64,000 bases of DNA, taken from Amphiduros pacificus. Lineage: Eukaryota; Annelida; Polychaeta; Phyllodocida; Hesionidae. The notes under the pieces are model-generated. The model ran no database searches. It was not told the origin of the DNA and worked only from the letters and a program-made list of their open reading frames with translations. Positions 21,900-34,727 of this stretch are shown piece after piece; within the stretch, counting starts at the first letter, position 1; every line of letters starts with the position of its first letter. Made by a program: the position numbers and the translations under genes. The stretch covers positions 3,474,501 through 3,538,500 of the forward strand of contig OX439000.1 in NCBI GenBank assembly GCA_949316495.1, read 5' to 3'.

Positions 21900-23470
21900 T
21901 GTATGTCATTTAGAAAAACGATTTGACTATGTCCTAATAAATTTCTATCTTTTTTTGAGGGAAGGTTTAGAAATGACTTTCCAGAAAAACAAAATGTACA
22001 AAAGGGAGGGAGCAAGGTCGTGCTCAATCCCCAAATTTTAATTAAACTTACATCTCAAACAATATTTTTCAGAAGCCAGCCAAAAAATAATTCCGACAAA
22101 ACCTAAACTGCAAATAGCTAACAACTAAGAGCAATCCAATTTCTTATTACTCTCAGGATATATACACCAGATTTAGTAAGATGATTTTAGGAAAGATTCC
22201 ATTTTTGGGGTCAGTTTTTGGGTAAACATGACAAATGGAGAGGGTGGGTTTAAGGGTTATCTTATTGATGTGAGAATCGTACTGAAAATACTGGGGAAAA
22301 AAATAACATTCTCTGATTAAAAAAACATATCTATTATATGGATGTAGTTTTTTTGTAAATAAATCAGTAAGCCTGAATACTATTCTTAGATAAATTTGGA
22401 ATCCATATTTGTCTCAAGAATGCTTAATAAAGAGACACCTCGCACCGTCCAGCCTCCACTCAACTGAAGAATTACACGCTAGCAAAGCCAGCCAGGTTTG
22501 GCATTTGGCTGGGACTGAGATCAAATTAAAACATTAAAACACTTGATAAACTCTTCCGCCCTTCCCCTTTTCCCTTTTATATTTTAACTATTTTCAATTA
22601 CATGGTGTCACTTTCACCCAGCATAATGGCGCCAAAATAGATCACATTCTCCAATTTATATACATATTCAAGAAATAATTATAGCACCTTCCTCTTATAT
22701 TTGAAGAAACCACCAATAAGTTGTTATTATAAGTATTGTCTCAAAATAGCTCAGCATATCAAGATTACCTCGAATTTCCTTGGCAGATTGGTCCAAAGTT
22801 ACAAATTGCTGTAATATTGTTAATTTTAAACGGATTTTGATTATTAAAGACTCTATGAGCTCGATTATGAAAGATGCAGATGATTGAATATAAACGGAAA
22901 TAGGTGTTTTATTTTCAGTCATTCAAAGTCTGCTGCAAGATTACTGGTAATATTTGATAAAAATAGCCTACAAAGTACCTCAAGCTCATTGTTGATGCAC
23001 TAAAAGTTATCTATGTGTGCTGAATAGCCATTATTACATTTTGACCAATTTTTCAAAATCTATCTGACTTTTTCAGTTTGGAAAAAAATCTCTTCAGTTC
23101 CGCAGCAGCATCTTTCAGGAACTGGGGGGGGGGGCTGTTATAGTGCTCATTTGGGATGTCCCAGTTGCACCCCTTATGCAATCTTGCAGCTCAGCTACCC
23201 AGCTTGAAATACAGAGACTTACAAATGGTCCACTGCCATATCCATCGGTTCAGTGGATTGAAATTTATTTTCTTTCCATTTAAGCCGAGGGCAATATGTT
23301 CAAATTAAGGCTGAATTTCTCACACACCCCCCATATTTAATTTACCGAAAGATGTCACTACAATCAACGAAAACCTAGATGGCACTGCACTATATTTGTC
23401 TGGTCAGAGTTCCCATGGCCAAAACAATAACACCATTTTGTAAAGATAGGGGACACGTTTGATGAAGTAT
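21900..23470. other. intergenic stretch, CIMIP2 to ADPRS
   Basis: AT-rich spacer of the head-to-head pair. It contains a G10 run at about 23123 and no ORF with support. The ADPRS promoter must lie in its right part, but no clear TATA box or CpG-rich block is evident. Confidence 0.4.
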
Positions 23471-23474
23471 AGTA

Positions 23475-26400
23475 ATGGAGGACAATAACATGGAGTTGAC
23501 TAAAACTTTGCTAGACAAAGCGACGGTTTTGTCCAGGTTCCAGGGCTGCATGGTGGGAGCGGTGGTCGGCGACTGTCTCGGCGCTCCGTTTGAAATGACC
23601 TGGTCAATCCGGCCCGAAACAGTGAATACATTTTTCGCAAATCTACGGAAAAGGGGAGCAGGTAAACTATCTACTCTAACTCTAGAACTTGTACGGGCCG
23701 TAGAAGTGATCAAATAAAGAAGTACACAGTACCTTTCTCCTAAGTTTCAGCCTTCAGGCTCAGATTGTTCAGTCGCAGTAGAGCCAGTACTTATGTACCA
23801 AACTCATTGAAAAGGATAAAGATCATATGGAATTTTGTGGTTCCTTATAATTTATGCTGAGAAACTCACATGACTCTTCTCTTGTTTAAATTTAAAGGTA
23901 TTAAGCATCAATTCTACAATTTGGTGTTTTTTGAAAGCTTAGCCACATATGAACATAATGACAGATTGAAATTTTAATAGAGTAATAAGATATGTTGCTA
24001 TGAGACATAGCAGTTGCACTCCCAGCAGAGGTCTGTCTGAGCCATAAGCTGCACGTGACAGGTAAACACGGGTAGCGTGAACTTTATTTGACCTCAATTG
24101 AGGCTCAAAGAAGGGTAGCACTGTTTGACGTCATTTTGGTACTATTTAAAGGACAATACATTTCATGACATCATACGTATATTGCCATACTCTTATGACG
24201 TCATTTTACCTTTCAGTGCCTCAATGATGTATTGATGACACTCCACATAAAAATGACACCAAAAAAGGAGTGTGCTTTCATTAGGGGCCTATATATTAAG
24301 GTCTTGTTCAAATAGGTTTTATAGACAATGATGGGGATGCATTTTTCAAAAAAAATATAGATATGAAAGACAAATACATTTATCACCAATATGTGAATTT
24401 TAAACGTTTTTTTTTAAATCGGTGCTTAATCCCTTAAAATATAATTTACCTTTATGAGATGGAATTATAATTTTTGTTAAAAGCAGTTATGTAATATGTT
24501 GCAGAAGCCGATGAGGAAGGTGAAAAACCCGAGCATCCGTTCACAGATGACACGGCTATGGCCAGATCTGTTGCCAACTCTCTCATCGAATGCAGAAAAA
24601 TGGATGCTACCAACATGGCACAAAAGTAGGATTTCTTTATTTTTGGCATCTGATAAAAGAATAAGGTGATTAGGACCTTTGTATTTTGTGATCACCTTTT
24701 ATTTCTACTCAAAATAAAGACTTATTTAATTTATGATAAATTGTATTTTTATTTATTGTACTTCATTTTGAATTTATACAATATCATAAGTTGTTTTAGT
24801 AATAAGAATATTATTAAATTTTCTACTTGTGATATAAAAAGTTCAACTGCAAACTTTTTATAAAATTGCAGTAATTTATTGTTAGTTGATTGTCTAAATT
24901 TCTTTTGCGCCATGAGCAGACATAATCTGAAGCAGTGCTAAACAAATATTTATCATAATATTAATCATTATTATTATATTGTTAGGTTTGTGAAGGAGTA
25001 CTACCAGGAGATCGGGCGTGGCTACGGGGCTAGCGTGGGTGTCGTGTTCAAGGCTCTGCGTGACGCTAACTGTGCCAAGCCCCACGGCCCTGCAGCCGAG
25101 CAGTTTGATGGGCAGGGGTCGTATGGCAACGGAGGGGCTATGAGGATCCACCCAGCCGCACTCCATGCATACAACTTGGACTTCCACCAACTAAATGTAC
25201 ATAATTCTCAATAATATTAACATATGTTGTATCATTACCAAAGGGTCAATGGCAAACTGTAGGATATATTCTGTAATGGGTAATATACCTTAACATTGCA
25301 TTTATCACTTCATGGTAACCAGGATTACGCCTACTGAGTCCTCAGTTATTTCAAACAATGGGTATAAGTGATAAAAGTTACTCAGCTTTGCCACTGTAAC
25401 ATAAGTCATGAGACAGATGTATAGTGTAATTAATAGAATATCCCTAGATGCTGGATCTGACTGATTATTGAGATTATATAACGTTTACATTGAATGTTGG
25501 TAGGAGGTAGTAGATGAGTGTACACGCATCACGCACACCCACAAGGACGCCCTCAACGGTGCCAAGCTGCAGTGTGCCGCAGTTCATGCTGCCCTCAAAC
25601 ACCAGGGGGCACTACCAATAGATGTCACCAAGTTTGTCACAGATCTCCGTCAGCTTATGTCAAAACTTGAAGAACCTGTAGAGGAAAAGGAGGGGAAGTC
25701 ACCAGAACGTAAACGCCGAGTGAAAAGGTAAGAATTAAGTCATTAATCTACAGAAGTGAACTGATTTAGAGCTGTACAAATATATTGATTTAATATATGT
25801 ATGTGATTTTTAATTTTAATTTTATTTTCATTCTCATAACATAAACATCCAAAAATATATAAAACTAAAAGACCCCAATATATTATTATTTTATTTTTGA
25901 GTACATGAAATATTTTCCACATAAGTTCACATATTAGTGAATAAGTGAATATGGCAGACTGACATCTGGGAATATAGGATTTCCTGTGACATATTATCGC
26001 TGTGGTTAGTTCAGATAGTGATTTGCTTTGTTCCAGATTATCTGAGGAAGCAGAGCAGCCTTATTGCCACAAGCTGAACATAATTGAACAATATCTGAAG
26101 GGAGACACACCCAATAGGGAGACCATAGATGATGTGTTAGGTAAAAATATCCACTCATTTATTTTTACAGATCTTAAACAATAAGACATGTCTTTATAAA
26201 TGGGATGTTTGTTATTATTGAACAGATATTAATTTATCATGGTTAAATATAAAAAATAGATTTATATATTCAAAGCAAATAGTTAAGCGATTTTAAGGAC
26301 TATTTTGTGATATGTTTGCAGGTACAGATGTTTCTGCTCTGGGGTCTGTTCCTGCGGCAGTGTATAGCTTTCTGAGGAGTACCTGCCCTGTGGAGGATAT

Positions 26401-27864
26401 TAAGGTAGAGTATGAAGGGTGTATAGCTTTCTGAGGAGCACCTGCCCTGTGGAGGATATTAAGGTAGAGTATGGAGGGCGTATAGCTTTCTGAGGAGCAC
26501 CTGCCCTGTGGAGGATATTAAGGTAGAGTATGGAGGGTGTATAGCTTTCTGAGGAGCACCTGCCCTGTGGAGGATATTAAGGTAGAGTATGAAGGGTGTA
26601 TAGCTTTCTGAGGAGCACCTGCCCTGTGGAGGATATTAAGGTAGAGTATGAAGGGTGTATAGCTTTCTGAGGAGCACCTGCCCTGTGGAGGATATTAAGG
26701 TAGAGTATGAAGGGTGTATAGCTTTCTGAGGAGCACCTGCCCTGTGGAGGATATTAAGGTAGAGTATGAAGGGTGTATAGCTTTCTGAGGAGCACCTGCC
26801 CTGTGGAGGATATTAAGGTAGAGTATGAAGGGTGTATAGCTTTCTGAGGAGCACCTGCCCTGTGGAGGATATTAAGGTAGAGTATGAAGGGTGTATAGCT
26901 TTCTGAGGAGCACCTGCCCTGTGGAGGATATTAAGGTAGAGTATGAAGGGTGTATAGCTTTCTGAGGAGCACCTGCCCTGTGGAGGATATTAAGGTAGAG
27001 TATGAAGGGTGTATAGCTTTCTGAGGAGCACCTGCCCTGTGGAGGATATTAAGGTAGAGTATGAAGGGTGTATAGCTTTCTGAGGAGCACCTGCCCTGTG
27101 GAGGATATTAAGGTAGAGTATGAAGGGCGTATAGCTTTCTGAGGAGCACCTGCCCTGTGGAGGATATTAAGGTAGAGTATGAAGGGACCAATGAATAATA
27201 CATTTTTGATGGGTCTAAGATATCAAATAGGAACCGCCAATGTGATCTGGAAAGTAAACATTTCAAGGTGGATAGTAGTAAATGCTTTGATTTTAATGAG
27301 AGTTGTGGTTAAATACTTGAAATTGGTGTGTGGTAATATGGTGCAAGGTAATTTGTGAAGTTGATTTACTGCTTTTCTTTTTCCTCTAGTCCTTTGACAG
27401 TTCTTTAAATTCTTTTAGTTATTATTTATATTCTTTCTTAGCTTCTATTTATTTATTTAAAATTATTCTTGATTTATTACTTTTTGTGTTTATTTTTTTG
27501 TTTACAAGTAAACAATCACTTGTATTCTTTCATAAGATGCAAATGTCATGTATTAAATTCAGTAAAGTAAAAATATATTCATTTATGTTGATTATAGGCA
27601 GAGAACCCGTTTGAGCGTACTATCATGTATGCCATCTCACTAGGTGGCGACACTGACACCATAGCCTCGATGGCAGGAGCGATGGCAGGAGCTTACTATG
27701 GAGTGGACAGTATTCCCGCGCTATGGCAGGTGACTTGTGAGGGAGTGACAGAGGCCAAACTCCAGGCAGACAAACTCTGGCACTTCGTCAAAGAGGAAAG
27801 CGAAAAACAGAAGCATGAAGAGAATAATCAAGAAAAAGAAGAAAAGCCTGATGAGAAAGACTGA
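23475..27864 (+). CDS. ADPRS: ADP-ribosylserine hydrolase ADPRS (ARH3)
   Basis: Seven in-frame exons with GT/AG junctions: 23475-23661 (ATG), 24505-24625, 24986-25196, 25504-25727, 26037-26140, 26322-26404 and 27598-27864 (TGA), giving 398 aa; human ARH3 has 363. The enzyme removes ADP-ribose from serine on proteins and cleaves poly(ADP-ribose) in a Mg-dependent reaction. The N-terminal R-F-Q-G-C-M-V-G-A-V-V-G-D-C fold start is present, with the catalytic-loop Glu at residue 40 (A-P-F-E). Metal ligands are T-D-D-T-A-M (D77, D78) and G-G-D-T-D-T (D328, D330, T331). Substrate loops G-R-G-Y-G-A and G-S-Y-G-N-G-G-A-M-R are intact. A charged segment (about residues 200-220) and a Lys/Glu-rich tail account for the extra length. 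All metal and catalytic residues are kept, so it should be active. Intron 6 carries the 59-bp array described separately. Confidence 0.95.
24126..24203. promoter_or_regulatory. two CRE palindromes TGACGTCA in ADPRS intron 1
   Basis: TGACGTCATTTT occurs at 24126 and again at 24196, 70 bp apart. TGACGTCA is the full CREB/ATF site. Function is inferred only from the motif and its position in the first intron. Confidence 0.35.
26362..27186 (+). repeat. 59-bp array made from the end of ADPRS exon 6 and its splice donor, 14 copies
   Basis: The last 43 bp of exon 6 plus the first 16 bp of intron 6 form a 59-bp unit present 14 times, at exact 59-bp steps from 26362 to 27129. The genuine exon copy reads AGGAGTACC, while all later copies read AGGAGCACC, so the array spread from a variant. 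Each unit ends in AAG|GTAGAG, so 13 spare donors follow the real one. Reading past the first donor meets TGA within the next unit (frame GTA GAG TAT GAA GGG TGT ATA GCT TTC TGA). Confidence 0.93.
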
Positions 27865-28314
27865 AAAAATTATAATTTTATAGAATATTTGGTATTTTAT
27901 TATGAGCTTTTATTTCATGACATTTGGCTTTGTACAGTGCAGATATCAGTTTATTATTTTAGAAAAGCTGAAGTTTTAATGAGGCACAATTTGATTGAAT
28001 ATCATTAAGCCATTCCAGCAAATATTTAGGAGACAAACATTAACCAAATGTTTCCATGCAGAGGGGATGACATATGTCCTGTGTATAGTTTTATCTTGGA
28101 GTAATTATGTATGGAGGTGTGACGGCTGTTATATGAGCTATGGCGTCATAGCAACACATTGTTTTACACAATGGATTCAGAACAGTGGAAAATTGAAGAT
28201 TCATATTATAATAAGATGAATTGGCCAATGTTTTATTGAAGTACTAAAACAAGATTTAGTTTTTTTAAAGAAAAAATCAGAGGCTTACAATACCATCCAC
28301 TCAAAATTACTTCA

Positions 28315-28320
28315 AATAAA
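28315..28320 (+). terminator. candidate ADPRS polyadenylation signal AATAAA
   Basis: The first AATAAA after the ADPRS stop codon, about 450 bp downstream; another is at 28702. Confidence 0.35.
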
Positions 28321-28329
28321 TCTGTTTAT

Positions 28330-29490
28330 TTCTGTTCTGATTGCTTCAATGATAAATATTATGAAAAAAAAGAAAAATACATATTTCAAACCTTTTATTT
28401 TTTATACATGTTTATTAAAATTGTGTCTTTGTGTTACTTTGTAAAAATATTTAAAATTAAAATATTTTTTATGATACAGCATTTATAAATTCTGCTACAG
28501 TTTTTTATTGTTCATTTTTTATTGATTTTAAATGATGACATAACATTTCATAAGATAAAGCATCTATGACGGTGCATATATTGGCAGGGATATAAATTGC
28601 ATTTACTGATAGTATTTTTTTACTGAACAACAGTGTATATTTTAATAATCTGCCAATATATGTGCCAATAATTAAACATAAACTGGAAAGACAAAAATAA
28701 CAATAAAGTATGTGATTTCCTGAGAGGAAAAAGAAAATTTAACTCATTTTCATAAATATGTTATGAAATACATCAAAATGTTCATTTCTTGCACATATAT
28801 GGCATCATCATAACAATTCCCATGGCGGCAACTATGATGTCCCCTTTGATCTTGTGCCGTTGTGCCTCCATTCATAACTACTCCAAGGTTTTATTAAGGG
28901 TTTATGACTTAATTGCCAGTCTGATACAACTGTATAATGCCTGATCACTGCTCTGTGATGTGAATTAAAAAATAGGAAGGCAATAAAATGCCATTTTGTT
29001 AAGATTACTTTTAACCTATTGTACAGAATCAATCCTGATTTAATTTATATACTTATATGCTTCAAGGCATGAATAAATATTTTTTGTACTTGATTTTGTA
29101 CTTGATTTGTAATATTTGATATAAATGAATTATGATCTGCACATTTCTTGTTTTGTTTTATTCATGAATTCAGAAAAAAGAGTAAATTCTGGTTATGAAG
29201 TCAATGTCAGATCAGTATATATCATGAATTAGAGCAGACCTATTTTAGCATTAGAAGACTTTATCCACATTGGTAATGTTTCCTGTTTCCAATAAATAAT
29301 TCAATAAAAGTACAATAGATATAATGACAATTGCAAGCCACATGTGTTTCAAGCTGAAGTCTGAGCCTGTGCAGTGTGCATTTGTGGTTAGGCCTTTCAT
29401 GTGGTGCCCCCTGGTTTATTTTCCGAACTTTCATCTGAATTTGAAAATCTGTCTTGGCCCATTGTGGAGCAATCAATGACTGTCTTCATC
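28330..29490. other. AT-rich spacer, no gene seen
   Basis: No ORF with splice, start or family support. It ends at the large 36-bp minisatellite. Confidence 0.5.
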
Positions 29491-29496
29491 TTCATA

Positions 29497-32400
29497 AAAG
29501 TTGTTGTTGCAATGAGTAGCTTAATCTTCATTGAGGTTGTGGTGCAATGAGTAGTTTCATCTTGACTGAGGTTGTGGTGCAGTGAGTAGCTTCATCTTCC
29601 CTGAGGTTGTGGTGCAGTGAGTAGCTTCATCTTTACTGAGGTTGTGGTGCAGTGAGTAGCTTCATCTTGACTGAGGTTGTGGTGCAGTGAGTAGCTTCAT
29701 CTTGACTGAGGTTGTGGTGCAATAAGTACCTTCATCTTGACTGAGGTTGTGGTGCAGTGAGTAGCTTCATCTTTACTGAGGTTGTTGTGCAGTGAGTAGC
29801 TTCATCTTGACTGAGGTTGTGGTGCAATAAGTAGCTTCATCTTGACTGAGGTTGTGGTGCAATAAGTAGCTTCATCTTGACTGAGGTTGTGGTGCAGTGA
29901 GTAGCTTCATCTTCCCCGAGGTTGTGGTGCAGTGAGTAGCTTCATCTTGACTGAGGTTGTGGTGCAGTGAGTAACTTCATCTTCCCTGAGGTTGGAGTGC
30001 AGTGAGTAGCTTCATCTTGACTGAGGTTGTGGTGCAGTGAGTAGCTTCATCTTTACTGAGGTTGTGATGCAGTGAGTAGCTTCATCTTCACTGAGGTTGT
30101 GGTGCTGTGAGTAGCTTCATCTTTACTGAGGTTGTGGTGCAGTGAGTAGCTTCATCTTGACTGAGGTTGTGGTGCAGTGAGTAGCTTCATCTTGACTAAG
30201 GTTGTGGTGCAGTGAGTAGCTTCATCTTCCCTGAGGTTGGAGTGCAGTGAGTAGCTTCATCTTCACTGAGGTTGTGGTGCTGTGAGTAGCTTCATCTTCA
30301 CTGAGGTTGTGGTGCAGTGAGTAGCTTCATCTTAATTGAGGTTGTGGTGCAGTGAGTAGCTTCATCTTTACTGAGGTTGTGGTGCAGTGAGTAGCTTCAT
30401 CTTGACTGAGGTTGTGGTGCTGTGAGTAGCTTCATCTTTACTGAGGTTGTGGTGCAGTGAGTAGCTTCATCTTCACTGAGGTTGTGGTACAGTGAGTAGC
30501 TTCATCTTCACTGAGGTTGTGGTGCAGTGAGTAGCTTCATCTTCATTGAGGTTGTGGTGCAATGGGTAGCTTCATCTTTACTCAGGTGGTGCAGTGAGTA
30601 GGTTCATCTTAATTGAGGTTGTGGTGCAATGGGTAGCTTCATCCTAACTGAGGTGGTGCAGTGAGTAGTTTCATCTTCCCTGAGGTTGTGATGCAGGGAG
30701 TAGTTTCATCTTCCCTGAGGTTGTGGTGCAATGGGTAGCTTCATCTTCCCTGAGATTGTGGTGCAGTGAGTAGCTTCATCTTCACTGAGGTTGTGGTGCA
30801 GTGAGTAGCTTCATCTTCTCTGAGGTTCTGGTGCAGTGAGTAGCTTCATCTTGACTGAGGTTGTGATGCAGTGAGTAGCTTCATCTTCCCTGAGGTTGTG
30901 GTGCAGTGAGTAGCTTCATCTTTACTGAGGTGGTGCAGTGAGTAGCTTCATCTTCACTGAGGTTGTGGTGCAGTGAGTAGCTTCATCTTCTCTGAGGTTG
31001 TGGTGCAGTGAGTAGCTTCATCTTCACTGAAGTTGTGGTGCAGTGAGTAGCTTCATCTTTACTGAGGTGGTGCAGTGAGTAGCTTCATCTTCACTGAGGT
31101 TGTGGTGCAATGGGTTGCTTCATCTTTACTGAGGTTGTGGTGCAGTGAGTAGCTTCATCTTTACTGAGGTTGTGGTGCAGTGAGTAGCTTCATCTTCATT
31201 GAGGTTTTGGTGCAATGGGTTGCTTCATCTTTACTGAGGTTGTGGTGCAGTGAGTAGCTTCATCTTTACTGAGATTGTGGTGCAGCTAGTAGCTTCATCT
31301 TGACTGAGGTTGTGGTGCAGTGAGTAGCTTCATCTTGACTGAGGTTGTGGTGCAGCTAGTAGCTTCATCTTTACTGAAGTTGTGGTGCAGTGAGTAGCTT
31401 CATCTTCACTGAGGTTGTGGTGCAGTGAGTAGCTTCATCTTCACTGAGGTTGTGGTGCAATGGGTAGCTTCATCTTTACTGAGGTTGTGGTGCAGTGAGT
31501 AGCTTCATCTTCATTGAGGTTGTGGTGCAGTGAGTAGCTTCATCTTCATTGAGGTTGTGGTGCAGTGAGTAGCTTCATCTTGACTGAGGTTGTGGTGCAG
31601 TGAGTAGCTTCATCTTTACTGAAGTTGTGGTGCAGCTAGTAGCTTCATCTTTACTGAAGTTGTGGTGCAATGGGTAGCTTCATCTTTACTGAGGTTGTGG
31701 TGCAGTTAGTAGCTTCATCTTCCCTGAGGTTGTGGTGCTGTGAGTAGCTTCATCTTCATTGAGGTTGTGGTGCAGTGATTAGGTTCATCTTGACTGAGGT
31801 TGTGGTGCAGTGAGTAGCTTCTTCTTCCCTGAGGTTGTGGTGCAGTGAGTAGCTTCATCTTCCTTGAGGTTGTGGTGCAGTTAGTAGCTTCATCTTCCTT
31901 GAGGTTGTGGTGCAGTTAGTAGCTTCATCTTCCCTGAGGTTGTGGTGCAGTGAGTAGCTTCATCTTCACTGAGGTTGTGGTGCAGTGAGTAGCTTCATCT
32001 TCACTGAGGTTGTGGTGCAGTGAGTAGCTTCATCTTCACTGAGGTTGTGATGCAATGAGTAGCTTCATCTTCCCTGAGGTTGTGGTGCAGTGAGTAGCTT
32101 CATCTTTACTGAGGTTGTGGTGCAGTGAGTAGCTTCATCTTTACTGAGGTTGTGGTGCAGTGAGTAGCTTCATCTTCCCTGAGGTTGTGGTGCAGTGAGT
32201 AGCTTCATCTTGACTGAGGTTGTGGTGCAGTGAGTAGCTTCATCTTCCCTGAGGTTGTGGTGCAGTGAGTAGCTTCATCTTCCTTGAGGTTGTGGTGCAG
32301 TGAGTAGCTTCATCTTGACTGAGGTTGTGGTGCAATAAGTAGCTTCATCTTGACTGAGGTTGTGGTGCAGTGAGTAGCTTCATCTTCCCTGAGGTTGTGG

Positions 32401-33440
32401 TGCAGTGAGTAGCTTCATCTTCCTTGAGGTTGTGGTGCAGTGAGTAGCTTCATCTTCACTGAGGTTGTGGTGCAATAAGTAGCTTCATCTTCACTGAGGT
32501 TGTGGTGCAATAAGTAGCTTCATCTTGACTGAGGTTGTGGTGCAGTGAGTAGCTTCATCTTGACTGAGGTTGTGGTGCAGTGAGTAGCTTCATCTTCCCT
32601 GAGGTTGTGGTGCAGTGAGTAGCTTCATCTTCCTTGAGGTTGTGGTGCAGTGAGTAGCTTCATCTTCACTGAGGTTGTGGTGCAATAAGTAGCTTCATCT
32701 TCACTGAGGTTGTGGTGCAATAAGTAGCTTCATCTTGACTGAGGTTGTGGTGCAGTGAGTAGCTTCATCTTCACTGAGGTTGTGGTGCTGTGAGTAGCTT
32801 TATCTTCCCTGAGGTTGTGGTGCAGTGAGTAGCTTCATCTTCACTGAGGTTGTGGTGCAGTGAGTAGCTTCATCTTCCTTGAGGTTGTGGTGCAGTGAGT
32901 AGCTTCATCTTCACTGAGGTTGTGGTGCAATAAGTAGCTTCATCTTCACTGAGGTTGTGGTGCAATAAGTAGCTTCATCTTGACTGAGGTTGTGGTGCAG
33001 TGAGTAGCTTCATCTTCACTGAGGTGGTGTAGTGAGTAGCTACATCTTCACTGAGGTTGTGGTGCAGTGAGTAGCTTCATCTTCACTGAGGTTGTGGTGC
33101 AGTGAGTAGCTTCATCTTCATTGAGGTTGTGGTGCAGTGAGTAGCTTCATCTTCACTGAGGTTGTGGTGCAGTGAGTAGCTTCATCTTCCCTGAGGTTGT
33201 GGTGCAGTGAGTAGCTTCATCTTGACTGAGGTTGTGGTGCAGTGAGTAGCTTCATCTTGACTGAGGTTGTGGTGCAGTGAGTAGCTTCATCTTGACTGAG
33301 GTTGTAGTGCAGTGATTAGGTTCATCTTGACTGAGGTTGTGGTGCAGTGAGTAGCTACATCTTCACTGAGGTTGTGGTGCAGTGAGTAGCTTCATCTTCA
33401 CTGAGGTGGTGCAGTGAGTAGCTTCATCTTCATTGTGGTG
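29497..33440. repeat. 36-bp minisatellite, about 109 copies
   Basis: The unit is CTGAGGTTGTGGTGCAGTGA plus GTAGCTTCATCTTCAC. Most of the unit is almost invariant. The 3' end of the unit (CTTCAC, CTTGAC, CTTTAC, CTTCCC, CTTCAT, CTTCCT) and CAGTGAG/CAATAAG/CAATGGG vary between copies. Some units are about 5 bp short (GAGGTGGTG). Higher-order runs of the same variant order occur, for example around 32100-32600 and 32620-33000. No frame is open throughout. Confidence 0.95.
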
Positions 33441-33908
33441 CATATTAATATTAAATCTATAGTACATCATGTTTCGCCATTCCTTTCCAAAAAAAATTTG
33501 AAATGTCACAGACTAATTGGAAAATATGTGTTAGAAATATGTTTGTATCCATCGATGAGACATCACCAGACCAAAATATGTCGATCAAAGATCTGAAAAG
33601 TGTGGATGAGATCCTATCATTTCTTCACGAGGGACAGCCGTGGGCCATACTTGGATGGGGAGAGATCTCTCTAACTCGGTGCCTGTCCGTGGCGGAGTTT
33701 ATTTATAAGGGGACAAAGCTGATGCTGTTCTTGGCTATCATAAATGTTCTCGTAAGTCAACATAATATTTTCATATGCCAAATGCCAAGAATGAAATTAA
33801 ATATCAGCAATGGCACCAATATCTGGAGAATTGCATGATCGATAAATGATAAAATGTCAATGTTAGTCCATCCTAAAAAAGATGCATATCTTTGCCAGAG
33901 ATTTCCAT

Positions 33909-34706
33909 GAAACTGAACCATTCTGGCTGAGAATGCTGTACAAAGGGCACGCTGTAGACCATTCTGGTTGAGAATATTGTACAAAGGGCATGCCGTAGAC
34001 CATTCTGCCTGAGAATACTGTACAAAGGGCACGCTGTAGACCATTCTGGCTGAGAATATTGTACAAAGGGCACGCTGTAGACCATTCTGTCTGAGAATAC
34101 TGTACAAAGGGCACGCTGTAGACCATTCTGGTTGAGAATACTGTACAAAGGGCACGCTGTAGACCATTCTGTCTGAGAATGCTGTACAAAGGGCACGCTG
34201 TAGACCATTCTGCCTGAGGATGCTTTACAAAGGGCACGCTGTAGACCATTCTGCCTGAGAATGCTGTACAAAGGGCACGCTGTAGACCATTCTGTCTGAG
34301 AATACTGTACAAAGGGCACGCTGTAGACCATTCTGCCTGAGAATACTGTACAAAGGGCACGCTGTAGACCATTCTGCCTGAGAATGCTGTACAAAGGGCA
34401 AGCTGTAGACCATTCTGCCTGAGAATGCTGTACAAAGGGCACGCTGTAGACCATTCTGCCTGAGGATGCTTTACAAAGGGCACGCTGTAGACCATTCTGC
34501 CTGAGGATGCTTTACAAAGGGCACGCTGTAGACCATTCTGGCTGAGAATGCTGTACAAAGGGCATGATGTAGACCATTCTGCCTGAGAATGCTGTACAAA
34601 GGGCATGCTGTAGACCATTCTGAGTGAGAATATTATACAAAGGGCACGCTGTAGACCATTCTGCCTGAGAATACTGTACGAAGGGCACGCTGTAGACCAT
34701 TCAGAA
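33909..34706. repeat. 41-bp minisatellite, about 19 copies
   Basis: The unit is ACCATTCTGCCTGAGAATAC plus TGTACAAAGGGCACGCTGTAG, with GCCTG/GTCTG/GGCTG/GGTTG variants and GAGAATGCTGT/GAGGATGCTTT variants. The minus strand is open in all three frames, giving apparent proteins up to 296 aa. I treat these as by-products of the repeat. Confidence 0.93.
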
Positions 34707-34727
34707 TGCTGTATAAGATTCCACCAC

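Noticed and set aside
29497-33440. CRISPR-like regular repeats
   Set aside because: Units are directly contiguous without unique spacers, and the DNA is eukaryotic; the same holds for the other arrays.
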